Below are positions 1-6,272 of a DNA stretch of 8,990 nt, piece by piece; the stretch's first letter is position 1; every line of letters begins with the position of its first letter. The DNA lies in NCBI GenBank assembly GCA_910586755.1, contig CAJUJM010000045.1:1-8990 (forward strand), in the 5' to 3' direction. The translations under genes and the position numbers were made by a program. The DNA comes from an uncultured Lachnospiraceae bacterium. Its GTDB lineage: Bacteria; Bacillota; Clostridia; Lachnospirales; Lachnospiraceae. The notes under the pieces were generated by a model that had not been told where the DNA came from, ran no database searches, and saw nothing but the letters and a program-made list of their open reading frames with translations.

Positions 1-23
1 CATTCTTTACTAGGAAAATATAC

Positions 24-70
24 AAAAAACGGCGAAAAACCTGAACCTCTTAGGCCCGATTTCACGCCGT
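24..70 (-). terminator. Intrinsic terminator of the tRNA-Leu gene
   Basis: On the minus strand, ACGGCG (70-65) pairs with CGCCGT (34-29). After a T-T mismatch the stem continues with GAAA against TTTT, and a small CCT/AGG hairpin lies near the tip. The stem is followed directly by a run of six T (29-24, the first T shared with the stem). It begins 5 bases after the tRNA 3' end, as expected for a single-gene tRNA unit. Stem and T-run are seen directly; function is inferred. Confidence 0.7.
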
Positions 71-74
71 AAAA

Positions 75-158
75 TGCAGAAGAAGAGACTTGAACTCTCA
101 CGGTATTGCTACCACACGGACCTGAACCGTGCGCGTCTGCCAATTCCGCCACTTCTGC
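75..158 (-). tRNA. tRNA-Leu, anticodon CAG
   Basis: The 84-base minus-strand gene folds as a class II tRNA. The acceptor stem GCAGAAG/CTTCTGC has discriminator A (position 75). The anticodon stem is CACGG/CCGTG around loop TTCAGGT, giving anticodon CAG, which reads CUG leucine codons. The long variable arm has a GGTA/TACC stem, and the T arm is GAGAG-TTCAAGT-CTCTT. The long variable arm and discriminator A both fit leucine. CCA is not encoded (the next bases on this strand are TTT), so CCA must be added after transcription. It has its own promoter about 30 bases upstream and its own terminator. No second copy of its 3' end was seen in the window, so there is no sign that it serves as an integration site here. 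Confidence 0.96.
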
Positions 159-190
159 AGTCTGCCGCTCTATTTCTTGGCGACTAAGAT

Positions 191-219
191 AGTATATCCC
201 AAACTCTTCCATTTGTCAA
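191..219 (-). promoter_or_regulatory. Sigma-A promoter of tRNA-Leu
   Basis: On the minus strand a perfect -35 box TTGACA (219-214) is followed by a 17-base spacer (213-197) and a -10 box TATACT (196-191). The start point should fall near 184, leaving a leader of about 25 bases before the mature tRNA 5' end at 158. Near-consensus boxes with optimal spacing fit a strongly expressed stable RNA. The palindromic element begins only about 20-30 bp upstream of the -35 box. Confidence 0.85.
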
Positions 220-239
220 TCATTTTGCATGACTAATTT

Positions 240-251
240 GTCAAATTGTAA
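240..251. repeat. 12-bp direct repeat, left copy
   Basis: GTCAAATTGTAA occurs here and identically at 398-409, just outside or overlapping the ends of the palindromic element. It may be a target-site duplication. The related core GTCAAATT/AATTTGAC also occurs inside the element's long hairpin (322-329 and 368-375), so the repeat could instead belong to the element itself. Confidence 0.6.
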
Positions 252-397
252 CAGTTTAGACGGGTGTCTTCTTGCCCGGCGTAGCCGGGCAAGAAGTGTC
301 GGATGTCCATCCGATGTGGAATTTGACATGAAGTTTTACTTACAAGCGAGCTTGACGTAAAACTTCATGTCAAATTCCCCGCCGTCTGAACTGTTAC
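248..397. repeat. Cloverleaf palindromic element, MITE-like
   Basis: A 150-bp stretch is almost entirely self-complementary. The outer 16-bp inverted repeat (248-263 against 382-397) begins GTAACAG and has a single G-T pair. Inside are three hairpins in series. The first is a 13-bp perfect stem CTTCTTGCCCGGC (268-280/284-296) with a 3-base loop. The second is a short stem TCGGAT (299-304/309-314). The third is a 22-bp perfect stem (318-339/357-378) capped by CAAG/CTTG. Together they would fold as a four-way junction in RNA or a cruciform in DNA. No open reading frame of note lies inside and no T-run follows any stem, so it is not a simple terminator. A 12-bp direct repeat (240-251, 398-409) flanks it. 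Best reading: a small non-autonomous mobile or intergenic repeat; its family is unknown to me. Confidence 0.75.
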
Positions 398-951
398 GTC
401 AAATTGTAAATAATCGCCAATGCAATTTTTCCGGCCATATCTCTATCACTTGTATTCTCCGGCGACTTCCCATAGATAGCAAAGCAGTATCCATTATATG
501 TCCAGTCTATCATAAACATATCCCCGGTTTCATTCACTCTCATATAAGGGAAAAGATACTCCCCATCTGCAGTTGACGCTGTCCATTCAATTTTGGTGGA
601 ATCTACAAAAACTTCATCCGGCAGAACAAGTTCTTTTTCTTTTCCGGCAGCAAACGTGCAGAGCCCCACATTTTCTAATTCAAATTCAATTTGTAATTCA
701 TTCTCCTCTGCTTTTTTCACTTCAACATTTGACGTAATCGGCATATTATCCAGCACTTCTTTTAGGTTGCCAAATTCTTGATTCTGCTTCTTTTCATCGT
801 ATTCTTCTGTACTACTGTCAACGTTAGACGCGATTATATTTTCTTCTGTCTGGATTGATTGGGAGGATATATTGCTGCACCCAGCCAATCCTAATAAAGT
901 GCCGGTTGCCAAAACCATACAGCTTAATATTCTAAGAGTTTTATTACGCAT
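394..951 (-). CDS. Small secreted lipoprotein, possible DUF4367-like C-terminus
   Basis: The 185-residue product begins with a lipoprotein signal peptide: basic MRNK, a hydrophobic stretch (about 8-23) and lipobox LAGC with Cys25. It should be lipidated and held on the outer face of the membrane. Residues about 26-65 are polar and acidic, a typical linker. The C-terminal part (about 85-182) looks like one folded domain. The segment MIDWTYNGYCFAIYG, followed by a helix ending KIALAII, recalls the end of DUF4367 domains found in Firmicute lipoproteins and anti-sigma-like proteins; this is a pattern resemblance only. The start is supported by AAAGGA about 9 bases upstream of ATG. The gene is visibly richer in A+T than carB or purF. 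Its stop codon TAA lies within the palindromic element. It is divergent from the two-component genes, so regulation by them is possible but unproven. Specific function unknown. Confidence 0.85.
   Translation of the reverse strand: MRNKTLRILSCMVLATGTLLGLAGCSNISSQSIQTEENIIASNVDSSTEEYDEKKQNQEFGNLKEVLDNMPITSNVEVKKAEENELQIEFELENVGLCTFAAGKEKELVLPDEVFVDSTKIEWTASTADGEYLFPYMRVNETGDMFMIDWTYNGYCFAIYGKSPENTSDRDMAGKIALAIIYNLT
398..409. repeat. 12-bp direct repeat, right copy
   Basis: Second copy of GTCAAATTGTAA, abutting the right end of the palindromic element. It lies inside the last codons of the lipoprotein gene (coding Tyr-Asn-Leu-Thr on the minus strand). Confidence 0.6.
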
Positions 952-1004
952 ATTTTATTTCCTTTCTTCTGAAAATCGCGGTATTTCCTTTTATGTAACC
1001 TTCC

Positions 1005-1030
1005 TGGGAATTTTAATTTTAGCATTCCCA
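1005..1030. promoter_or_regulatory. Inverted repeat, candidate operator
   Basis: TGGGAAT (1005-1011) and ATTCCCA (1024-1030) form a perfect 7-bp inverted repeat with a 12-base A+T-rich centre. The centre contains the candidate -10 box of the lipoprotein gene, a placement typical of a repressor site. It could also form an RNA hairpin in the leader. No regulator can be assigned. Confidence 0.35.
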
Positions 1031-1044
1031 AAACATTGGAGCAA
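1016..1044 (-). promoter_or_regulatory. Candidate promoter of the lipoprotein gene
   Basis: On the minus strand, TGC-TAAAAT (1024-1016) reads as an extended -10 box. TTGCTC (1044-1039) lies at a 17-base spacing as a weak -35. It would give a leader of roughly 55-60 bases before the ATG at 951. Only three of six -35 bases match consensus, so this is tentative. Confidence 0.35.
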
Positions 1045-1088
1045 GCTCTTTGCCACAAACGGTTTTCTAAATGTATTGTTATGAGCCA

Positions 1089-1118
1089 TTACATTTTACT
1101 ATTGTTCTTTTGTACAAT
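1089..1118 (+). promoter_or_regulatory. Weak candidate promoter of the two-component operon
   Basis: TACAAT (1113-1118) matches five of six -10 bases and lies 29 bases before the regulator's ATG, so the ribosome site would remain in the transcript. The upstream sequence TTACAT at 18-base spacing is a poor -35, so an activator may be needed. An 8-bp palindrome TTGTACAA (1110-1117) overlaps the -10 box. Confidence 0.3.
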
Positions 1119-1134
1119 TTTTGATATTCTAAAA

Positions 1135-1142
1135 AAGGTGAT
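1135..1142 (+). promoter_or_regulatory. Ribosome binding site that sets the response-regulator start
   Basis: AAGGTGAT matches the 3' end of 16S rRNA well. It is correctly spaced for the ATG at 1147 and far too close for the ATG at 1141. The in-frame ATG at 1036 has no such site, and its 37 extra residues do not resemble a receiver domain. Confidence 0.75.
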
Positions 1143-1146
1143 GACA

Positions 1147-1860
1147 ATGATAAAATTTGCAATCTGTGATGATGAGCCTTTTATGGCAGAGGAAATTTCC
1201 CGGTATCTTTCAAAATATATGGAAGAAAAAAACAGGACTCCCTATTGTGTCAGCAGCTTTTCAAATGGCCGCTTACTTCTGGAAAGTGATTGTGACTTTG
1301 ATTTGATTTTTCTTGATATTCAGATGGAGCATCCGGATGGGATGGAAACCGCAAAAATGCTGCGACAGCGGAAAAACCGCAGCCTGCTGATTTTTGTAAC
1401 GGTAATGAAGGAATGTGTGTTTGATGCATTCGAAGTTCAGGCATACGACTATTTCATAAAGCCACTGGATTATGATCGCTTCAAACGGACCATGGATCGG
1501 GCTGTCAAAGACCTGGAGCAGCAGGCCGCAAAACACATTATTATCCGGAAAAGCGCTTCCTGTCAGGTGATTCCCCTGTCCCAAATCATGTACTGTGAGG
1601 TACAGGGCCGGAAAGTCTATATTCATCAGGCTGACGGAAACGTCATCGACTACTATGATAAACTGGATGATTTTCAGCAGCGTGTTGACGGGCGTTTTTT
1701 CCGATGTCACCGAAGCTATCTGGTGAATCTTGATTATATACGCGGGTGCGCCGCCGGGCTGGCTACGCTGTCACAAGGTGACAAAGTCCCTGTTTCCAGG
1801 CTGAGAGAACGGGAATTAAGCGAAGCGCTTCTGCGCCATATGAAAGAAAGAGAATGGTAA
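1147..1860 (+). CDS. LytTR-family response regulator (AgrA/VirR type)
   Basis: The 237-residue product is a cytoplasmic DNA-binding response regulator of normal family length. The receiver domain (about 1-122) shows the acidic pair Asp8-Asp9, phosphoacceptor Asp57 in FDLIFLDIQM, Thr85 in LIFVTV and Lys105 in YFIKP. The C-terminal LytTR domain (about 128-233) contains the family signature FFRCHRSYLVNLDYI. LytTR proteins bind short direct repeats rather than helix-turn-helix sites. The reading frame is open from 1036, but the start at 1147 is chosen for its ribosome site and because MIKFAICDDE is a standard receiver N-terminus. The partner kinase starts 1 base after the stop, so the two are surely co-transcribed. 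Targets are unknown; the divergent lipoprotein gene is the obvious candidate in view. Confidence 0.93.
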   Translation: MIKFAICDDEPFMAEEISRYLSKYMEEKNRTPYCVSSFSNGRLLLESDCDFDLIFLDIQMEHPDGMETAKMLRQRKNRSLLIFVTVMKECVFDAFEVQAYDYFIKPLDYDRFKRTMDRAVKDLEQQAAKHIIIRKSASCQVIPLSQIMYCEVQGRKVYIHQADGNVIDYYDKLDDFQQRVDGRFFRCHRSYLVNLDYIRGCAAGLATLSQGDKVPVSRLRERELSEALLRHMKEREW

Positions 1861-1861
1861 T

Positions 1862-3172
1862 ATGGATTATTTCAGTCATTTTTTAGATCTTTTCTGCCTT
1901 GGGGCACAGAGCGTCATGCATATCCTTTTTATAAGCCGTCTCACCGGAAAAAGGCCAAAGCCGCGCTACGTTTCAGGCTATCTTTTTCTCCTGCTCCTTT
2001 TACAATGGACTTCCCTCCAAACCGGCCTGACCGGGATATTGACCATTTCTCTGCAGGTTCTCGTTTTATATGGGTTAAACCGTTTTCTGCTGGGAAACTG
2101 TCCTTCCGTGTCCGGAGTTGCCGCAGTCTTAGCCGTCTATATCTCCCAGCTTTCTTTTGGAATTATCAATTCAGTGGAAGCCATGTTATTTCCCGGCTTT
2201 GTGGGAAAACCGGTTCTATATCTGCTGGTCCTTCTGGCTGTCCTGACTTCTTTCATACTATGTATTTTTTGTTATGCCACTGTCTTAAAGCTTCTATCTT
2301 TAAAAGATAACAGCCAGCTCCCCTATATGGGCCTTTTGCTGTTTCCCGGGCTGTTTTTCTTTATTGCAGAATTATATATTCTCCACACCTCCTACAGCGT
2401 TTTACCCGCCTCTCCAACCCTTACAGAAACGTGGAAACACGTTGCATTACTATTTCTGCAGGCTCTGGGACTGGCGACGCTGCTCTGCACCCTGTACGCC
2501 TACCGGCATATCTGCCGCAGTTTCCAGGCACAGGCAGCTCTGGCTTCTCTCACACAAGCCGCCAGGGCGCAGAAAGTATATATTGCGGAAGCGCAGATGC
2601 GCTATGAGCAGACAAAAGTATTCCGCCATGATATAAAAAACCATTTATCTGTGCTGGACGGCTTGCTAAGCAGCGGAAAATCTGAGGAGGGAAGAAAGTA
2701 CCTGAAAAAGCTGGAGGCCGCCTCCGCCTCCCTGTCCTTTCCCTATCAAACCGGCAATCCGGTAGTGGATATTTTGTTAAGTGAAAAACTGGGACTGGCA
2801 AAGGCCAGCGGCATCAGGACAGAACTTTCTCTGATTCTGCCAAAATCTCTGGAAATAGACGACTTTGATCTCTGCATCATTTTTGCCAACGCCCTGGATA
2901 ATGCCATCCATGCCTGTCAATCTGTCAAAAAAAATCCATTCATCCGTATTACCGGCCAGAGGCAGGGAGATTTTTATATGCTGGAGTTTGAAAATACCTG
3001 CCCGGACGGGCCCCTTCCTCCGGCAGGAACGGGCCTTTTCAGCATGAAAGCGGTGACGGAAAAGTATCACGGCGCAATGCTGACGGAAAAGAAGGATCAG
3101 CATTTTTCTCTAAATGTGCTGCTAAACACTTCATTGCATCCAGCAATACCTTCACCGTATCCAGAGAAGTAA
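1862..3172 (+). CDS. Membrane sensor histidine kinase, GHKL/AgrC type
   Basis: The 436-residue product is the partner kinase of the preceding regulator. The N-terminal half (about 4-214) has six or seven hydrophobic membrane segments and no large extracellular domain, as in AgrC-type peptide sensors. A helical linker (about 215-252) leads to the phosphorylated-histidine motif FRHDIKNHLSVL (His256). The ATPase domain has its N box NALDNAIHAC (Asn343, Asn347) and G box GTGLFSMKAV (389-398). The conserved domain appears to end near residue 421 (VLL). The last 14 or so residues, from TSLHPAIPS on, are encoded antisense to the conserved end of carB and are probably not conserved. The ORF overlaps carB by 134 bp tail to tail. 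No agrB or agrD gene is nearby, so the signal is unknown. The ribosome site is weak, suggesting translational coupling to the regulator. Confidence 0.92.
   Translation: MDYFSHFLDLFCLGAQSVMHILFISRLTGKRPKPRYVSGYLFLLLLLQWTSLQTGLTGILTISLQVLVLYGLNRFLLGNCPSVSGVAAVLAVYISQLSFGIINSVEAMLFPGFVGKPVLYLLVLLAVLTSFILCIFCYATVLKLLSLKDNSQLPYMGLLLFPGLFFFIAELYILHTSYSVLPASPTLTETWKHVALLFLQALGLATLLCTLYAYRHICRSFQAQAALASLTQAARAQKVYIAEAQMRYEQTKVFRHDIKNHLSVLDGLLSSGKSEEGRKYLKKLEAASASLSFPYQTGNPVVDILLSEKLGLAKASGIRTELSLILPKSLEIDDFDLCIIFANALDNAIHACQSVKKNPFIRITGQRQGDFYMLEFENTCPDGPLPPAGTGLFSMKAVTEKYHGAMLTEKKDQHFSLNVLLNTSLHPAIPSPYPEK
2991..3027 (-). terminator. Possible weak terminator of carB inside the kinase gene
   Basis: On the minus strand, 12 bases past the carB stop, CCTGCC (3027-3022) pairs with GGCAGG (3002-2997). 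The stem is extended by GGA/TCC (3021-3019 with 3006-3004) past a one-base bulge, and TATTTT follows. The T-run is short and the loop is 12 bases, so strength is doubtful. It lies within sense coding sequence of the kinase between the N and G boxes. Confidence 0.3.
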
Positions 3173-6100
3173 ACATAGTTACATTGTTCTCGATTGCCGT
3201 CCTTCTGATGGCCAGGCCGTCCTGGTAATGGATTCCCGACAAAACCGCCCGGGTATTAATTACATAGCTTACGGCTCCGGATCGTATGGCTTCCAGAATT
3301 TCCGTGCTGTTTTCACTGAGTTTCCTCCGGATGCAGGCGGGAATCCCATGGGCCTTTAAAAACTCGCCGGTTCCCACAGTCGCTTCTATATGAAAGCCCA
3401 TATCATAAAATCTTTTTATTAACGGCAGCGCTTCCTCCTTGTCCTCATCTGCCAGGGTAACGATGACGGTTCCGTGATCCTGCATCTTAACGCCGGAAGC
3501 GATAAGGGCCTTATACATGGCCCTGGGAAGCTTTTCGTCATATCCCATAGCTTCTCCCGTGGATTTCATCTCCGGGGAAAGGTATGCGTCCATTCCTTTT
3601 AGCTTTATAAAGGAAAACGCAGGCGCTTTTACATACCATTTCTTCTTCTCTTCCGGGTACATTTTGTCTATTCCCTGCTCCTTTAAGCTTTTTCCCAGGA
3701 TTACGTTTGTTGCAATGTCAGCAAGAGGATAGCCGGTTGCCTTTGATAAAAACGGGACGGTTCGGGAAGAGCGGGGATTTACCTCAATGATCGATACCTG
3801 TTCTTCTTTATCTACGATAAACTGTATGTTAAACAGGCCCACAATCCCGATTCCTATACCCAGCTTTCTGGCATACTCCAGTATCACTTCTTTCACATGC
3901 GCTGAAAGGCTGAAGCTTGGATATACGCTGATAGAATCGCCGGAATGAACTCCTGTCCTTTCCACCAGCTCCATGATCCCCGGAACGAATACCTCTTTCC
4001 CGTCACAAATTCCATCGATCTCCACTTCCCTGCCGCAGATATATTTATCTACCAGCACCGGTTTATCTACATCAATCTCCACAGCAGTTTTTAAATAGCG
4101 GCGCAGATCCTCTTCCTTTGCCACCACCTGCATGGCCCGTCCTCCCAGCACAAAGCTTGGGCGCACAAGCAGAGGATACCCGATTTTTTCCGCCGCTTTT
4201 ATGCCGTCTTCAATATTGGTAACTGCCTGCCCTTTTGGTTGAGGGATCCCAAGCTCTGACAGCAGTTTTTCGAATATGCTCCTGTCTTCCGCCCTTTCAA
4301 TGGCTGCACAGTCTGTGCCTATGATTTTCACCCCCCGCTCTGCAAGAGGCTTTGCAAGGTTAACCGCCGTCTGACCGCCTAATGTTGCAATGACTCCGTC
4401 GGGCTTTTCCAATTCTATGACATTCATCACGTCCTCCACGCAAAGAGGCTCAAAATACAGTTTATCTGATGTGGTGTAATCGGTAGAGACGGTTTCCGGA
4501 TTGTTATTGATAATAATTGCCTCATAGCCGGATTCTTTAATGGTTTTTACCGCGTGTACGGCAGAATAATCAAACTCCACCCCCTGTCCGATGCGGATTG
4601 GTCCGGAGCCAAGAACAATAATCTTTTTTCGATCCTCTGTCACCGATTCATTTTCATCCTCATAAGTAGAATAAAAATAGGGGACATAGCTCTCAAATTC
4701 CGACGCGCAGGTATCAATCATCTTATAAACAGGGAACATCCCATACTGCTTACGCATCTCAAATATCTCAGTCTCTCCCCTGTTCCACAGCCTTCCAATG
4801 GCCTTGTCGGAAAAGCCGGATTTCTTTGCCTGGTACAAGATCTCCCTGTGGCCGGGATGCTGCTTTAGCTCCTTTTCCAGATCAATTATTTTTTTCATTT
4901 TCTCCAGGAAAAAACGGTCAATCCGCGTTTCCCGCGCAATGGCAGAAATCCCGCATCCCAGGCGCAGCAATTGTGCAATGGCATAAATCCGGCTGTCTGT
5001 GCCTGTTTTAATATAGTCCATGAGATTTTTTAAGCTTTCTTGATCAAATTTGGGCATATATAAGTGATCCACGCCGGTTTCGAGAGAACGGATTGCTTTT
5101 AGCAGGCTTTCCTCAAAGGTTCTGCCCACGCTCATAACTTCCCCTGTGGCTTTCATCTGCGTGCCTAATTTTTGATTTGCATCCGTAAATTTATCAAAAG
5201 GGAACCTGGGCATCTTTGTCACCACATAATCCAGGGCCGGTTCAAAGGATGCCGGAGTGTTTACCAGCATAATTTCATCTAATGTCATTCCCACACAGAT
5301 TTTGGCGGACACTCTGGCAATGGGATAACCGCTTGCTTTGGATGCCAGGGCAGAGGAGCGGGATACTCTCGGGTTTACTTCAATCAAATAATACTGAAAG
5401 GAATCCGGGTCCAGGGCAAACTGGACATTGCAGCCGCCCTCCACTTTCAGGGCGCGGATAATTTTCAGGGCGCTGTCCCGCAGCATCTGGTACTCCTTAT
5501 TGGTCAGGGTTTGGGACGGACATACAACGATGGAATCTCCCGTATGGATGCCAACGGGATCCAGATTTTCCATATTGCAGACCGTAATTGCAGTGTCATT
5601 GGCGTCTCTCATCACTTCATATTCAATTTCTTTAAAGCCTTTGATACTTTTTTCAATTAATACCTGGTGAACCGGAGACAGGGAAAGAGCATTTTGAATC
5701 AGCTCCATAAATTCCTGTTCATTATCCGCAAATCCTCCTCCGGTTCCTCCAAGAGTAAAGGCAGGCCGAAGCACTACCGGATAGCCGGTTTTTTCAGCCG
5801 CCTGTTTTGCTTCCTCCACGGTGTTTGCAACTGCAGAAGGTAAAACCGGTTCCCCCAGCTCTTCGCAAAGTTCTTTAAACAATTCCCGGTCTTCCGCACG
5901 TTCAATACTCTCACTGCCGGTTCCCAAAAGCTCAACCTGGTATTCTTTTAATACCCCCTTTTTCTCCAGCTCCATGGCCAAATTAAGCCCCGTCTGTCCT
6001 CCAATCCCCGGCACAATGGCATCCGGGCGCTCCTGGCAAATAATTTCCGCCATATATTCCAGGGTAAGGGGTTCCATATACACTTTATCCGCAATAGTGG

Positions 6101-6272
6101 TATCCGTCATAATTGTCGCCGGATTAGAATTGCAGAGGATCACCTCATACCCCTCTTCTTTCAGGGCAAGGCAGGCCTGTGTGCCTGCGTAATCAAATTC
6201 TGCGGCCTGGCCGATTACAATCGGTCCGGAACCAATGACAAGTATTTTCTTTAAATCAGTTCTTTTTGCCAT
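3039..6272 (-). CDS. carB: Carbamoyl phosphate synthetase large (synthetase) subunit
   Basis: The 1077-residue product makes carbamoyl phosphate from bicarbonate, two ATP and ammonia delivered by CarA, feeding pyrimidine and arginine synthesis. It has the duplicated architecture of the family: two homologous halves starting KKILVIGSGPIVIGQAAEFD (8-27) and KKIIVLGSGPIRIGQGVEFD (549-568). Each half carries a preATP-grasp and an ATP-grasp domain; metal-binding motifs are LIEVNPRVSRSS (296-307) and IIEVNPRSSR (828-837). An oligomerisation region (about 400-545) lies between them, and an MGS-like allosteric domain (about 930-1048, VGTGEFLKAHGI) ends the protein. The usual family end is near FTSLDTVKVLLDAMK (1034-1048). 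The 29 residues after it are antisense to the kinase G-box region and look unconserved. The start overlaps carA by 17 bp, with AGAGG 6 bases upstream. Length is close to the family norm (about 1060-1075). Confidence 0.97.
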   Translation of the reverse strand: MAKRTDLKKILVIGSGPIVIGQAAEFDYAGTQACLALKEEGYEVILCNSNPATIMTDTTIADKVYMEPLTLEYMAEIICQERPDAIVPGIGGQTGLNLAMELEKKGVLKEYQVELLGTGSESIERAEDRELFKELCEELGEPVLPSAVANTVEEAKQAAEKTGYPVVLRPAFTLGGTGGGFADNEQEFMELIQNALSLSPVHQVLIEKSIKGFKEIEYEVMRDANDTAITVCNMENLDPVGIHTGDSIVVCPSQTLTNKEYQMLRDSALKIIRALKVEGGCNVQFALDPDSFQYYLIEVNPRVSRSSALASKASGYPIARVSAKICVGMTLDEIMLVNTPASFEPALDYVVTKMPRFPFDKFTDANQKLGTQMKATGEVMSVGRTFEESLLKAIRSLETGVDHLYMPKFDQESLKNLMDYIKTGTDSRIYAIAQLLRLGCGISAIARETRIDRFFLEKMKKIIDLEKELKQHPGHREILYQAKKSGFSDKAIGRLWNRGETEIFEMRKQYGMFPVYKMIDTCASEFESYVPYFYSTYEDENESVTEDRKKIIVLGSGPIRIGQGVEFDYSAVHAVKTIKESGYEAIIINNNPETVSTDYTTSDKLYFEPLCVEDVMNVIELEKPDGVIATLGGQTAVNLAKPLAERGVKIIGTDCAAIERAEDRSIFEKLLSELGIPQPKGQAVTNIEDGIKAAEKIGYPLLVRPSFVLGGRAMQVVAKEEDLRRYLKTAVEIDVDKPVLVDKYICGREVEIDGICDGKEVFVPGIMELVERTGVHSGDSISVYPSFSLSAHVKEVILEYARKLGIGIGIVGLFNIQFIVDKEEQVSIIEVNPRSSRTVPFLSKATGYPLADIATNVILGKSLKEQGIDKMYPEEKKKWYVKAPAFSFIKLKGMDAYLSPEMKSTGEAMGYDEKLPRAMYKALIASGVKMQDHGTVIVTLADEDKEEALPLIKRFYDMGFHIEATVGTGEFLKAHGIPACIRRKLSENSTEILEAIRSGAVSYVINTRAVLSGIHYQDGLAIRRTAIENNVTMFTSLDTVKVLLDAMKCLAAHLEKNADPSFPSALRRDTFPSPLSC

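Noticed and set aside
248..397. Palindromic element read as a simple terminator or CRISPR-like array
   Set aside because: No T-run follows any stem, and the hairpins differ from one another with no regular spacers.
75..409. tRNA-Leu as an integration site for an accessory island carrying the lipoprotein and two-component genes
   Set aside because: No second copy of the tRNA 3' end and no integrase gene were found in the window, and the palindromic element is upstream of, not at, the tRNA 3' end.
1036..1146. Upstream extension of the response regulator from an in-frame ATG at 1036
   Set aside because: No ribosome site precedes 1036, the extra residues do not resemble a receiver domain, and a strong AAGGTGAT fits the start at 1147.
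3173..3235. Plus-strand terminator after the kinase stop (CCAGG/CCTGG near 3213)
   Set aside because: The stem is only five pairs, is not followed by T residues and lies in carB coding sequence.
3517..6192. Several open frames antisense to carB (for example 4554-4868 and 5821-6192)
   Set aside because: They lie wholly inside a clear carB gene, have no convincing ribosome sites and their translations look like antisense of conserved carB codons.
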